A stretch of 64,000 nt of DNA. It comes from Roseinatronobacter thiooxidans (lineage in GTDB: Bacteria > Pseudomonadota > Alphaproteobacteria > Rhodobacterales > Rhodobacteraceae). The position numbers were made by a program, and so were the translations under genes. Below the pieces are notes generated by a model. It was given only the letters and a program-made list of their open reading frames with translations. It was not told the DNA's origin and made no database searches. Within the stretch, counting starts at the first letter, position 1; every line of letters starts with the position of its first letter. Of this stretch, positions 20,513-29,128 are shown piece by piece. The stretch is taken from assembly GCF_001870675.1 (NCBI RefSeq), contig NZ_MEHT01000044.1, positions 124,001 through 188,000 on the forward strand, written 5' to 3'.

Positions 20513-20729
20513 GCGCGCGCTGTTGATCTGAAAAACTGTAAGCTCAGGAAATCAAACCCTCTGTCACGACATGGTCCATCCTTGGGACCATACCTGTTTC
20601 GCGCATGCGCAACAAGTTTCGCCCCGATCACATCTTGCCAAGCCGGTGAACCGCAGGCTGCCTGCGTGGCAGATAAGCGACGGCCCCAACCCCGTAATCC
20701 TGACGAAAGACAGGGCAAGGGCCGCGCGA

Positions 20730-21887
20730 TCAATACCGCAGGATGGCCGCCATCGCAGTACCTTCGGGCAGACGGTCTTGCGCAACCAGCCAGACAACGC
20801 CACCATTGACCAAGCTTAACTGCGCAGCCTTGTCGAGCAGGTCCAGCGTGCCCCCCTTGGCGTCACGCGTCACCCGAACTGCGTCGGTTTCAGGGTCAAG
20901 CGTGCCGCGCAAAACGGCGTCCGGCACAAGGAAAAGCTGATCAACCCTGCCCGCGCGCGCAGCGGGAATAATCTGTTCCGGCGCGGTGCTGGCTGTTGCC
21001 TCGCCACGGCCCAACTGGGCGTCAAGCTGTGCGACGGCGGCAACTACAGCCTTGTCATAGCGGGGCTGCATCACGGCACATGCCGCCGCAAGCAGCGCTG
21101 CGTCGTCCTGCGTGGCGGGGTTTACCTCGACAAAGCCCGCAACAAAGGGAGCCAGCGCAACATCATTGCGCACATGGCCGCCCATTGCGGCATCGGCCAC
21201 CACAACAACAGGTTTAGGGTCGCGTGCCAGATGCGCGGCCAGCGCGGACCCTGCCCGCCGCGCGAATTCGACCAGCCGCCCTTTGCGCCACTCCTCGGGG
21301 CTGTCGCCATAAACCTGCGTCTTGGGCATGCTTTGCCCGCCAGTATTGGGCCGCCCGAAGCCGTGGGACTGCAATGCCCCCTCGTAATCGGGCGCTTCAT
21401 CCAGCGACTCCAGACTGGCGGGCAGATCGGCAATCTGCATCTGTCTCAAACTGAAACGGGTGGCCTGCCAGACATGGGCTGCCTCGGCGGTCATGGTCAG
21501 GATCACGAACACCGCATCCTGTTCTTGCAAGGGCAGCAGCGGCGCGATGTGAAAGCCCGGGCCGGTGACGGCGCGTTCAGGCACGGGAATAGGCAGTTTA
21601 TATATCTGCATCCCTGCATCAGACAGAAAGATCGCAAGCCCCAGATCCTGATTTTGCCAGAATTCATAATCCTCGACCAGCCGCGCCGCCGGTTCGAGCA
21701 GCGCCTTGATGTCACGGGCGGCGATGGCGTGTTCGGCAAGCCCTTCTTCAGCCTGTCCAAGCAGGTTTTTCAACATGATCGGGTTCTGTCTGGTCTCTCG
21801 GCCATGTGTCTGGGTCGGCAGATAAAGCGAGACTGCCATAGGCGGCGCGGCCTCTATCAGGGTGGTCAGGTCGGCTTTTGAAAACAT
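20730..21887 (-). CDS. release-factor-like protein with GGQ motif (baeRF family)
   Basis: 385 residues from ATG 21887 (MFSKADLTTLIEAAPP), with GAGGA seven bases upstream; upstream codons in frame are arginine-rich and look non-coding. The N-terminal VSLYLPTQTHGRE, a middle region, and the C-terminal QLFLVPDAVLRG/LDLLDKAAQLSLVNGGVVWLVAQDRLP resemble bacterial proteins related to the archaeo-eukaryotic release factor eRF1 (baeRF families). GGQ at residues 183-185 (NTGGQSMPK, bases 21333-21341) parallels the peptidyl-tRNA hydrolysing GGQ of eRF1. It lies 67 bases after an HPF-like gene on the same strand. Family rank (3 or 7) is uncertain. Confidence 0.72.
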   Translation of the reverse strand: MFSKADLTTLIEAAPPMAVSLYLPTQTHGRETRQNPIMLKNLLGQAEEGLAEHAIAARDIKALLEPAARLVEDYEFWQNQDLGLAIFLSDAGMQIYKLPIPVPERAVTGPGFHIAPLLPLQEQDAVFVILTMTAEAAHVWQATRFSLRQMQIADLPASLESLDEAPDYEGALQSHGFGRPNTGGQSMPKTQVYGDSPEEWRKGRLVEFARRAGSALAAHLARDPKPVVVVADAAMGGHVRNDVALAPFVAGFVEVNPATQDDAALLAAACAVMQPRYDKAVVAAVAQLDAQLGRGEATASTAPEQIIPAARAGRVDQLFLVPDAVLRGTLDPETDAVRVTRDAKGGTLDLLDKAAQLSLVNGGVVWLVAQDRLPEGTAMAAILRY

Positions 21888-21954
21888 ATTTGGTCCTCGT
21901 CGTCTTGTCACAAAGGCGGTGCAGCACCGCGCGGCGCATGCTGAAAAGCTGCGC

Positions 21955-22305
21955 TTAAAGCGGGTCAAGATCGCGGATCGAATGGCCGCCCTTGCCGCTG
22001 GTCTGCCGCCCGAAACTGCTTTGCAGCTTGCTTTGCATTTTCTGCAATGCGCCCGCGGTGGCCTCTGGGATGGTGGGTCCATCATGGGTCACCGCCACCG
22101 GCTGCTGCCCCGAGGGGCGCACCTCGATCATGCAGCGCTGGTCGTCGCTGCCGCCTTTGCCTGCATTCTTGTCACTAAGATGCATTTCAACACGGGTAAT
22201 CTGGCCCGCAAAGCGCGAAAGGCTGTCGCGGATCTCCGCTTCAAGCTGGGTGATCAATGCATCGTCGCCGTCGATATTGTCATCGGTATTTACCTGAATT
22301 TGCAT
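21955..22305 (-). CDS. HPF/RaiA-like ribosome-associated protein
   Basis: 116 residues. The start MQIQVNTDDNIDG and the strand pattern ITRVEMHLSD, RCMIEVRPSGQQPVAV and helix ALQKMQSKLQSSFGR fit the small S30AE/HPF fold that binds the 30S decoding centre during hibernation. There is no C-terminal dimerisation domain, so it is a short-type protein, more divergent than canonical HPF. Lies upstream of the release-factor-like gene on the same strand, so the two are probably cotranscribed: a ribosome silencing/rescue pair. Confidence 0.75.
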   Translation of the reverse strand: MQIQVNTDDNIDGDDALITQLEAEIRDSLSRFAGQITRVEMHLSDKNAGKGGSDDQRCMIEVRPSGQQPVAVTHDGPTIPEATAGALQKMQSKLQSSFGRQTSGKGGHSIRDLDPL

Positions 22306-22688
22306 GATGCCTTCTCTTTTCGTTGCTCTATTGACGGCTGTTGCGGGGCGACGCTTGAACGCGCCACCTGCGGTGCGACGGGCGCGCCTGCGCAGACCCG
22401 CTAAGGCGGCCTCATAGTGTCAACGTGCCGCGCGCGGGATCGGTTCCTGACCGTGTTGCAAACAGGCTGCTGGCCCTGGCTCGAAAAAGTGGCAGCGGCC
22501 CCCATCGCCCTGCTGCCCTGCCCGCCACTGCGGGCCTGTTATGGCAGAGCAACCACCTGCCACACATACTCTTGCCCACTCACTGCATGGCCGAGCAATA
22601 ACGACAGGCGCGGCATGTGATCACCATGCCGCGCCCCCATGACGCAAAATCTTTTCACACATACCCCCGCGCAAGGGGTGTTGCGAGG
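22306..22688. other. 383-base intergenic region before the HPF-like gene
   Basis: Lies between the ggt stop (22689) and the HPF-like start (22305), both on the minus strand. It contains a terminator-like hairpin (22607-22635) and should hold the promoter of the HPF/release-factor pair. An open frame at 22417-22620 has no family resemblance and no ribosome-binding site; I do not call it a gene. Confidence 0.5.
22607..22635 (-). terminator. hairpin after ggt
   Basis: Perfect 11-base stem GGCGCGGCATG/CATGCCGCGCC with loop TGATCAC, 54 bases after the ggt stop. The minus-strand tract following it (TGTCGTTATTG) is only weakly T-rich, so termination efficiency is doubtful. Confidence 0.5.
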
Positions 22689-24479
22689 TCACTCCCCCAG
22701 AGCGATGCCTTCGCGCCGCGGATCAGCGCCACCGCGCAACATATCCGAAAGCGAGATCGCATGCAGGCCCGATGTCAGCGCCGTCACATTGGTCTGAAAC
22801 CCCAAATCCGAGAGCGGCGTGACCAGATCTTCGGCCCATGTATCGGCCTCTATCTGATAGGTGCCGAAACTGTTGACCAGATGCGGCATCATCACGGCTT
22901 CCTGCACATCCATTCCCCAATCCAGATGCGCAATAATCGCCTGCGCCGTGAACCCGATGATCGTGGCCCCACCGGGGCTGCCGATACTTAGCACGGGCGC
23001 GCCGTCACGCAGAACAATCGTGGGTGACATGGATGAGCGGGGCCGCTTGCCGGGTTCTACCCTGTTCGCAATGGGCCAGCCCTGCGCATGCGTGCGAAAC
23101 GAGAAATCCGTCAATTCATTGTTCAGCAAGAACCCGCGCACGAATAGCCGTGAGCCAAAACCGCTCTCAATCGTGGTCGTCATCGACAAGACATTGCCAT
23201 CAGCATCGACGATGGAGATATGCGACGTGGCCGGACGCTCTTCGCGCAGGTCATCCCCCAACAACAGCGCATGATCCCAAGCCGGCTCGCCTGCAGAGAC
23301 TTCCGGCAAGGCATCATCGCCGCGCAGCAACTCGGCACGCGCTGCCAGATACTCCCGGTCAATCAAGCCTTCCACCGGAACTGGAACAAAGTCGCTATCT
23401 GCCAGATAACGGCCACGGTCGGCAAAGGCCAGCCGCGTTGCATCTCCCATCAGGCGCCGCGCCTCCAGGTCTTGCGGCCCCATGGCCCCCAGATCGAAAG
23501 CCTCCAGCATGCCAAGGATCTGCGCAATCGCCACCGCGCCCGATGAGGGCGGACCCATGCCGCAAACCCTGTTGCTGCGATAGTCATAGCACACTGCGGG
23601 CCGCTCGATCACCTCGTACCGGGCCAGATCGGTCATCGACAACAGGCGGGGATGCGCCTCGGTTCGGGTGGCGGCGACAATATCCGCCGCAATCTCGCCA
23701 GTGTAGAACGCCGATGCGCCGCGCGCCGCGATCTGGCCCAGCGTGTCGGCATATTCGGGGTTGGTCAGGATGTCCCCTGCCGCTACCGGCGCGCCATTTG
23801 GCAAGAAATACTCTGCGGTTGCCGAAAAGCTGGCCAAACTTTCCGAAGCCAGCGCCACCGACTCCGCAAGTCGTGTTGACACGGCAAAACCGCCTTCAGC
23901 ATGCGCGATGGCGTCGCTGAACAGGCCCGCCCAGTTTGACCGCCCCCACCGGCGATGCGCGTCTTCCAAAAGCCGTGGCGTGCCCGGTGTCCCGACCGAA
24001 CGTCCGCTGACAACCGCTGTCATAAAGGTCAGCGGCTCTCCGTCATCATCCAGAAAATATCGCGGATCAGCGGCCAAAGGTGCGGTTTCGCGCGCATCAA
24101 GTGTTGTCACTTCGCCAGTTTCGGCATCATACCACACAAGGAATGCCCCACCGCCAAGCCCCGAGGATTGCGGTTCGACCAGCCCCAGAACGGCCTGAAC
24201 GGCAACCATCGCATCGGCGGCGTTTCCGCCCTCGCGCAGCACCCGCGCGCCTGCCTCGACGGCCAGCGGGTTGGCTGCGGCCACCATCCAGTTTTCAGCC
24301 TCGACCGCGCGGCCCGCGCGCTTTGCATCCAGCGCGCGCTGAGCAGCATCCGAGATTTCGGGGAAATCCTGCGTCAGCTGGGTTTCGGGTTCCGGCACAA
24401 TGACATCAGATGTCTGCTGCCCCATTGCCGGAAACGCTGCCACAAGGGCGCATAAAGCCACTGAACCGAAGCGCGACAT
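22689..24479 (-). CDS. ggt: gamma-glutamyltransferase
   Basis: Periplasmic threonine hydrolase that cleaves or transfers the gamma-glutamyl group of glutathione. 596 residues from ATG 24479, with GGAGGA upstream. Signal peptide to about residue 20 (ALVAAFPAMG). The large subunit carries SGLGGGAFLVWYDAETGE; autoprocessing exposes Thr418 (PATSHISIVD) as the small-subunit nucleophile, followed by SGFGSRLFVRGFLLNNELTDFS and GSPGGATIIG. Complete length for the family. Downstream of a tRNA-Val gene on the same strand. Confidence 0.94.
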   Translation of the reverse strand: MSRFGSVALCALVAAFPAMGQQTSDVIVPEPETQLTQDFPEISDAAQRALDAKRAGRAVEAENWMVAAANPLAVEAGARVLREGGNAADAMVAVQAVLGLVEPQSSGLGGGAFLVWYDAETGEVTTLDARETAPLAADPRYFLDDDGEPLTFMTAVVSGRSVGTPGTPRLLEDAHRRWGRSNWAGLFSDAIAHAEGGFAVSTRLAESVALASESLASFSATAEYFLPNGAPVAAGDILTNPEYADTLGQIAARGASAFYTGEIAADIVAATRTEAHPRLLSMTDLARYEVIERPAVCYDYRSNRVCGMGPPSSGAVAIAQILGMLEAFDLGAMGPQDLEARRLMGDATRLAFADRGRYLADSDFVPVPVEGLIDREYLAARAELLRGDDALPEVSAGEPAWDHALLLGDDLREERPATSHISIVDADGNVLSMTTTIESGFGSRLFVRGFLLNNELTDFSFRTHAQGWPIANRVEPGKRPRSSMSPTIVLRDGAPVLSIGSPGGATIIGFTAQAIIAHLDWGMDVQEAVMMPHLVNSFGTYQIEADTWAEDLVTPLSDLGFQTNVTALTSGLHAISLSDMLRGGADPRREGIALGE

Positions 24480-24758
24480 TTGAAATCCTCCTCTGTTTCC
24501 AGTACGGCGCGAATTCCGCAATGTCTGGCGGTCGAACTCTCTACGCCGCACCCTTCCGGAGCCCAGCATCCCTCTATTTCGCCCGCCGATCAAGGTTTTT
24601 ATGCCCCGCTCTGCCTGCAAGCCGCACCCAGTGCGGGCACATTGTCGGCTCATACCAAGACCCAGCATACCCTTATCGCGGCTTGACTGACCGCAGCGCG
24701 CAGACATGCCAAGCTGGCACATGTCAGCCATGCAGACCACGGAAATTCAAAGAAAATA

Positions 24759-24834
<76 letters not shown>

Positions 24835-24944
24835 GCGACGCATCGGATAACCAGTTTTGAAATGCAGTTCAATACGAGAATGCGCCTTTCGCATAATCTT
24901 GTGAAATTAACCGCTGCTTAACGCATGACTGTCATACTGTGGTT

Positions 24945-25295
24945 ATGCATCGTGCCTCTGTCATCTTCTTGGTCTTGCTTGCTGCGTGCGACTCGCCCTC
25001 GCCGGGCATGCACGGCCAGACCCATTTTGAAACACAAATCGAACAGACGCGCTTTACTGTCTGGCAGCGCGGCAGCAAGGTTGAAATCATCCGCCATGGC
25101 TTCATTCGCCCCACTGACCAGCCGCGCATGAAAGCCCTGATGGTGCAGGCCGCACAGGCAACAACCGGATGCATGCTGCGCCCCGAAACCATCGAAGGGG
25201 ATACAGGTGTGCTGCGCGCACAGCTTCAGTGTGACCAAGTGCCGCAGCCCGCGCCAGATTTGCGGCAGATCAAGGCAGGCCCCGCCCCTTCGTGA
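24945..25295 (+). CDS. small lipoprotein of unknown function
   Basis: 116 residues from ATG 24945 (MHRASVIFLVLLAAC); GTG 24939 is a less likely start. The leader ends in LLAAC, a good lipobox. The mature part (about 100 residues) has cysteines in TGCMLR and LQCDQ and no recognised domain. Likely an outer- or inner-membrane-anchored periplasmic protein. Upstream sequence lacks a strong ribosome-binding site. A 60-codon membrane gene follows 34 bases on and may be cotranscribed. Confidence 0.6.
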   Translation: MHRASVIFLVLLAACDSPSPGMHGQTHFETQIEQTRFTVWQRGSKVEIIRHGFIRPTDQPRMKALMVQAAQATTGCMLRPETIEGDTGVLRAQLQCDQVPQPAPDLRQIKAGPAPS

Positions 25296-25329
25296 TTTTC
25301 TTCGTCATGTCACATATTGCGAGGACAAA

Positions 25330-25512
25330 ATGACCCGACTTTTCCTTCTTATCTTTTCTATTACAGGTGTTACCTGCGCAGGCATCGGTGTGGTGATCGC
25401 ATTGTCAAGCGGTCAGGACACGTTGCAGCCGATCCTTGCATGGGCAGCAGGCGGTGCGCTTGTCGGCGTTGCGGCAAGCTGGGTAATCGCACGCAAGCTG
25501 ATGGACGCATGA
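25330..25512 (+). CDS. small two-helix membrane protein
   Basis: 60 residues, ATG 25330 preceded by GAGG. Two hydrophobic helices (about 4-24, FLLIFSITGVTCAGIGVVIA, and 34-54, PILAWAAGGALVGVAASWVIA) separated by a short SGQDT loop, ending in ARKLMDA. Similar tiny membrane proteins occur in related bacteria, but I know of no demonstrated function. Confidence 0.6.
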   Translation: MTRLFLLIFSITGVTCAGIGVVIALSSGQDTLQPILAWAAGGALVGVAASWVIARKLMDA

Positions 25513-25534
25513 CGCCTGCACTGTCAATGCAACA

Positions 25535-26299
25535 TCACTCAAACCACATGCGCGCTGTCGCCTCGAAGGGGCGCGGCGCCTCTGCATGCAGCCAATGGCC
25601 CGCATCAGGCAGTTTTGCGAATTTTGCATTCGGGAACAAGGCCTTAATCGCAGGCCTATGCTCTGCCAGAACATAATCCGACAGTGCACCGCTTAGAAAC
25701 AGCGCGGGCCCGCCAAATTGCGCAGCAACCTCTGGCCAGCCTGTAATGCGGTCCATCTCGCGCTCCAGCACGTCAAGGTTCAGCCGCCACCGCGCAGGAT
25801 CAGCGCGCAAATCCAGCGATTGCAACAAAAAGGCACGCACCGAGGCTGTCTCGACTTCGCGCGCCAGCTCCGCATCGGCTGCCGCGCGGCTGTCTATCTC
25901 GGACACGTTCATGCCGCGCATGGCCTGTATCAAATGGGACTGGCTATGCGCATAGGCCACCGGCGCAATATCGGCCACCAGCAGCCGGTTCACCATATCC
26001 GGCTGAAGCAGCGCCAGCATCATCGCGGCCTTGCCCCCCATGGAGTGGCCCAGCACATCCAGCCGCCCCCCCTCCTGCGCCACCACCCCGGCCAGATCTG
26101 CCGCCAGGTCTTCATACCCATGCGCATCTGCCCAAGGGCTGTCGCCATGGTTGCGCATATCCACACAGATCACTTCGCGGCTGTCAGACAGGCGCTTTGC
26201 AATCGCCCCCCAATTGCGGGCAGAGCCGAACAGCCCATGCACGATCAAAAGCGCCGGCAACTCCGTGGGCGTTCCGTGACGCACTTGGTTCAACAACAT
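25535..26299 (-). CDS. alpha/beta-fold hydrolase (esterase YbfF-like)
   Basis: 254 residues. Oxyanion region LLIVHGLFGSARNW near the N-terminus, nucleophile elbow LGHSMGGKAAMM (GHSMGG), acid and C-terminal histidine in KLPDAGHWLHAEAP. This is the canonical single-domain fold, closest in layout to YbfF-type esterases. The start at 26299 has GGCAGGGGC upstream. Convergent with the small membrane protein gene; glyA lies upstream on the same strand. Confidence 0.85.
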   Translation of the reverse strand: MLLNQVRHGTPTELPALLIVHGLFGSARNWGAIAKRLSDSREVICVDMRNHGDSPWADAHGYEDLAADLAGVVAQEGGRLDVLGHSMGGKAAMMLALLQPDMVNRLLVADIAPVAYAHSQSHLIQAMRGMNVSEIDSRAAADAELAREVETASVRAFLLQSLDLRADPARWRLNLDVLEREMDRITGWPEVAAQFGGPALFLSGALSDYVLAEHRPAIKALFPNAKFAKLPDAGHWLHAEAPRPFEATARMWFE

Positions 26300-26343
26300 G
26301 CCCCTGCCCTTTTATGTCATGGCCCTCGGCCCCCATGGGGTTC

Positions 26344-26420
26344 ATTTTCTTGCGAAAAATACTCTCGGGGGGTGAAACCAGCCCCGTTTCGGGGCTGGTG
26401 AGGGGGGCAGACAGCCCCCC
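26344..26420. repeat. dispersed intergenic repeat A, copy 1 (with hairpins)
   Basis: Core ATTTTCTTGCGAAAAATACTC at 26344-26364, then G-rich tract, then two hairpins CCAGCCCC/GGGGCTGG (26378-26398) and GGGGGGC/GCCCCCC (26402-26420). The core recurs at 41779-41805 (inverted) and 46003-46023. Located between glyA and the hydrolase gene. Confidence 0.75.
26375..26398 (-). terminator. probable terminator of glyA
   Basis: Stem CCAGCCCC/GGGGCTGG with a GTTTC loop (26378-26398), followed on the minus strand by TTTC. 48 bases beyond the glyA stop, within the repeat element. The short T-tract makes it moderate. Confidence 0.5.
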
Positions 26421-26445
26421 TTTCTTCGCCGCAAATAGCGCAGCC

Positions 26446-27741
26446 TTACAGGTCAGGATAGATCGGGAAACGGCCGCATAATTCAGCCACCTCGGCCTTT
26501 ACGCGATCCTCGACTTCTGAATTGCCCTCGTCCCCATTTGCCGCCAGCCCGTCAACAACCGCAACAATCCAATCGGCGATCTGGCGGAACTCTGCCTCGC
26601 CAAAGCCGCGCGTTGTCCCCGCAGGGGTGCCAAGACGGATGCCGCTGGTCACCATCGGGCTTTCCGTGTCGAAGGGAATGCCGTTTTTGTTGCAGGTGAT
26701 ATGCGCACGGCCCAGCGCCTTTTCTGTCGCGTTCCCCTTCACGCCCTTGGGGCGCAGATCAACCAGCAGCAGGTGTGTATCGGTGCCGCCTGTCACAGTT
26801 GCCAGACCGCCTTTTTCCAGTTGGTCCGCCAGCGCTTTGGCATTGGCGATGACCTGCTTCTGATAGTCCCGGAACCCGGGGCGCAGCGCCTCGCCAAAGG
26901 CCACGGCCTTGGCGGCGATCACATGCATCAGCGGGCCGCCCTGAATACCGGGGAAAATGGCAGAGTTGAATTTCTTTGCCAATGCCGCGTCATCGGTCAG
27001 GATCATGCCCCCGCGCGGGCCGCGCAGGGTTTTATGCGTCGTCGTTGTCGCTACATGCGCATGCGGAAACGGGGACGGGTACAGGCCAGCGGCCACCAAC
27101 CCTGCAAAATGCGCCATATCGACCAGCAGATAGGCACCAACCGAATCCGCAATCTCGCGCATGCGGGCAAAATCGATGACGCGCGGAATGGCAGACCCGC
27201 CTGCAATCAGCATCTTGGGCTGATGTTCTTTTGCAAGCGCTGCAATCTGGTCATAGTCGATTTCCAGATCGGATTCGCGCACACCATATTGAACGGCATT
27301 AAACCATTTGCCCGACTGGTTGGGCTTGGCCCCATGCGTCAGGTGGCCGCCTGCATCCAGCGACATGCCCAGAATGGTGTCGCCGGGTGTCAGAAGCGCT
27401 GTGAACACCCCCTGATTGGCCTGAGAGCCGGAATTGGGCTGCACATTTGCAAAACCGCAATTGAACAGGTCACAGGCGCGGCTGATGGCCAGATTCTCGG
27501 CCACATCGACATATTGGCACCCGCCATAATAGCGCCGCCCCGGATAGCCTTCGGCGTATTTATTCGTCAGGACAGAGCCTTGCACCTCCATCACAGCCTT
27601 CGAGACGATGTTCTCTGATGCGATCAATTCGATTTCATCGCGCTGGCGGCCAAGTTCCTGGCGCATTGCCGCGAAAAGTTCTGGGTCGCGGCTTTCCACT
27701 GGTTCAGTGAAAAAGCCAGTGTCGCGTGTGGTCTGGTCCAT
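26446..27741 (-). CDS. glyA: serine hydroxymethyltransferase
   Basis: PLP enzyme that converts serine and tetrahydrofolate to glycine and methylene-THF. 431 residues from ATG 27741, with GGAGG seven bases upstream; the long frame upstream is not needed. [24 protein letters not shown], the PLP region [16 protein letters not shown] with its Schiff-base lysine, and [11 protein letters not shown] are all as in GlyA. Diverges from nadK across a 209-base gap that I searched for a glycine riboswitch without seeing one. Confidence 0.96.
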   Translation of the reverse strand: MDQTTRDTGFFTEPVESRDPELFAAMRQELGRQRDEIELIASENIVSKAVMEVQGSVLTNKYAEGYPGRRYYGGCQYVDVAENLAISRACDLFNCGFANVQPNSGSQANQGVFTALLTPGDTILGMSLDAGGHLTHGAKPNQSGKWFNAVQYGVRESDLEIDYDQIAALAKEHQPKMLIAGGSAIPRVIDFARMREIADSVGAYLLVDMAHFAGLVAAGLYPSPFPHAHVATTTTHKTLRGPRGGMILTDDAALAKKFNSAIFPGIQGGPLMHVIAAKAVAFGEALRPGFRDYQKQVIANAKALADQLEKGGLATVTGGTDTHLLLVDLRPKGVKGNATEKALGRAHITCNKNGIPFDTESPMVTSGIRLGTPAGTTRGFGEAEFRQIADWIVAVVDGLAANGDEGNSEVEDRVKAEVAELCGRFPIYPDL

Positions 27742-27950
27742 GGGGCAACCTCCGGGGTCTGGAAAAATGACTTGCCGCTCAATTAGCGCATCTCGCGCAG
27801 CACGCAAAGGCTTGTTTGCGTCTTTTGGCCTTCCAAAGCGGTGCTGTGGCACAGTCATGTCCCCGATGCGCACCAGATGCCGCCTATCGGAACGCGCTTG
27901 CCAAGCCCGCGCATGCAGGCCAGAAAGGGCGAACCACCGCAGGAGGTATC

Positions 27951-28712
27951 ATGCCGCCGAAGCTTGCTTTCATGGCCAGCGCTGCACCTGACGCGCAAGA
28001 AGCGCTTGCCGCGCTGACATGGCGTCACATGGCCGTCACGGCTGAAGAGGCCGATGTCATTATCGCCCTTGGCGGTGACGGGTTCATGCTGCAAACCCTG
28101 CATGCCACCCAACACCTTGATACACCTGTATACGGCATGAATCGCGGCACAGTTGGCTTTTTGATGAACACCTATCAGGTCGATGGGCTGGTGGCGCGGC
28201 TGGATCAGGCCGAAATGGCGGTGCTGAACCCGCTGCGTATGACTGCCACGCGCAGCGACGGCTCTGTGTCCGAGGCATTGGCGATCAACGAGGTTTCGCT
28301 GCTGCGTCAGGGCGCGCAGGCGGCGAAGCTGCGCATCATTGTAGACGGCAAGCAGCGGCTGGATGAGTTGGTTTGTGACGGCGCAATGCTCAGCACGCCT
28401 GCCGGATCGACCGCCTATAACTATTCCGCCCATGGCCCGATCCTGCCCATCGGGTCAGATGTCTTGGCGCTGACCCCTGTTGCGGCCTTTCGCCCCAGAC
28501 GCTGGCGCGGGGCATTGCTGCCAAAAGCATCACATGTGCGCTTCGAGGTGCTGGACCCCGAACGCCGCCCCGTTATGGCCGATGCCGACAGCCGGTCTGT
28601 GCGCAATGTGGTTCGGGTGGATATTACATCGGCCCGAGATATCGCGCATAAACTGCTATTCGACCCCGGCCATGGGCTGGAAGAACGGTTGATCCGCGAA
28701 CAATTCGTCTGA
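27951..28712 (+). CDS. nadK: NAD kinase
   Basis: Phosphorylates NAD to NADP with ATP or polyphosphate. 253 residues from ATG 27951 (MPPKLAFMASAAP), preceded by AGGAGG at four bases. Catalytic motif ALGGDGFMLQ with GGDG at 41-44, NE(V)S segment AINEVSLLR, and DGAMLSTPAGSTAYN, all expected for NadK/PpnK. Length fits the alphaproteobacterial short form. Convergent with the DCC gene. Confidence 0.94.
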   Translation: MPPKLAFMASAAPDAQEALAALTWRHMAVTAEEADVIIALGGDGFMLQTLHATQHLDTPVYGMNRGTVGFLMNTYQVDGLVARLDQAEMAVLNPLRMTATRSDGSVSEALAINEVSLLRQGAQAAKLRIIVDGKQRLDELVCDGAMLSTPAGSTAYNYSAHGPILPIGSDVLALTPVAAFRPRRWRGALLPKASHVRFEVLDPERRPVMADADSRSVRNVVRVDITSARDIAHKLLFDPGHGLEERLIREQFV

Positions 28713-28722
28713 CCGGCCTGCC

Positions 28723-29097
28723 CTAGCCTGCCTTGCGCGCTTCACGGCGTTTGTGCATCCAGTACAGCACAGGCGCTGCCAGATGATTATACCCGAAATC
28801 TGCCAACTGGTGCAGCACCGGCAATTCAAGCGCCCGCGCAAGCCTGCGCATGCGCGGCAATTCATGCCACAGTGCCAGAAACGCAGGAAAACCGGAAATG
28901 ATCTGCCCGTCCTTACGCGCGTGAAACCGCCGCGTGGCCTGTTCCGCATCCAGCCCCCAATGCGACAGCGTTGCCTCATGCAAATCGATGAAGGCGACAG
29001 GCGCGTCCGCCCGCTCGGCCTGTTTGCGGTAGTGTGCGATCTCTGCCGAACAGATCGGGCAGCGGCCATTATACAGAATTTCAAGAGTTTGTGTCAT
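28723..29097 (-). CDS. DCC family thiol-disulfide protein (DUF393)
   Basis: 124 residues. N-terminal ILYNGRCPICSAEI holds the CxxC pair (Cys13, Cys16) that in this thioredoxin-related family replaces the usual DCC start, followed by YRKQAERADAPVAFIDLHE and a C-terminal helix cluster. Predicted thiol-disulfide oxidoreductase; no signal peptide, so cytoplasmic. Lies directly after alkB on the same strand (gap about 30 bases), and may be cotranscribed. Confidence 0.8.
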   Translation of the reverse strand: MTQTLEILYNGRCPICSAEIAHYRKQAERADAPVAFIDLHEATLSHWGLDAEQATRRFHARKDGQIISGFPAFLALWHELPRMRRLARALELPVLHQLADFGYNHLAAPVLYWMHKRREARKAG

Positions 29098-29128
29098 AAC
29101 CCCGTATCTAGCGCCGCGACAGGGCAGC

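Noticed and set aside
22417-22620. 67-codon frame in the gap before the HPF-like gene
   Set aside because: No ribosome-binding site, Cys/Arg-rich without a family, and includes part of the hairpin.
27742-27950. Glycine riboswitch between glyA and nadK
   Set aside because: No glycine-aptamer core (tandem GGA/CCGAAGG-type elements) is visible on either strand; the gap looks like ordinary promoter DNA.
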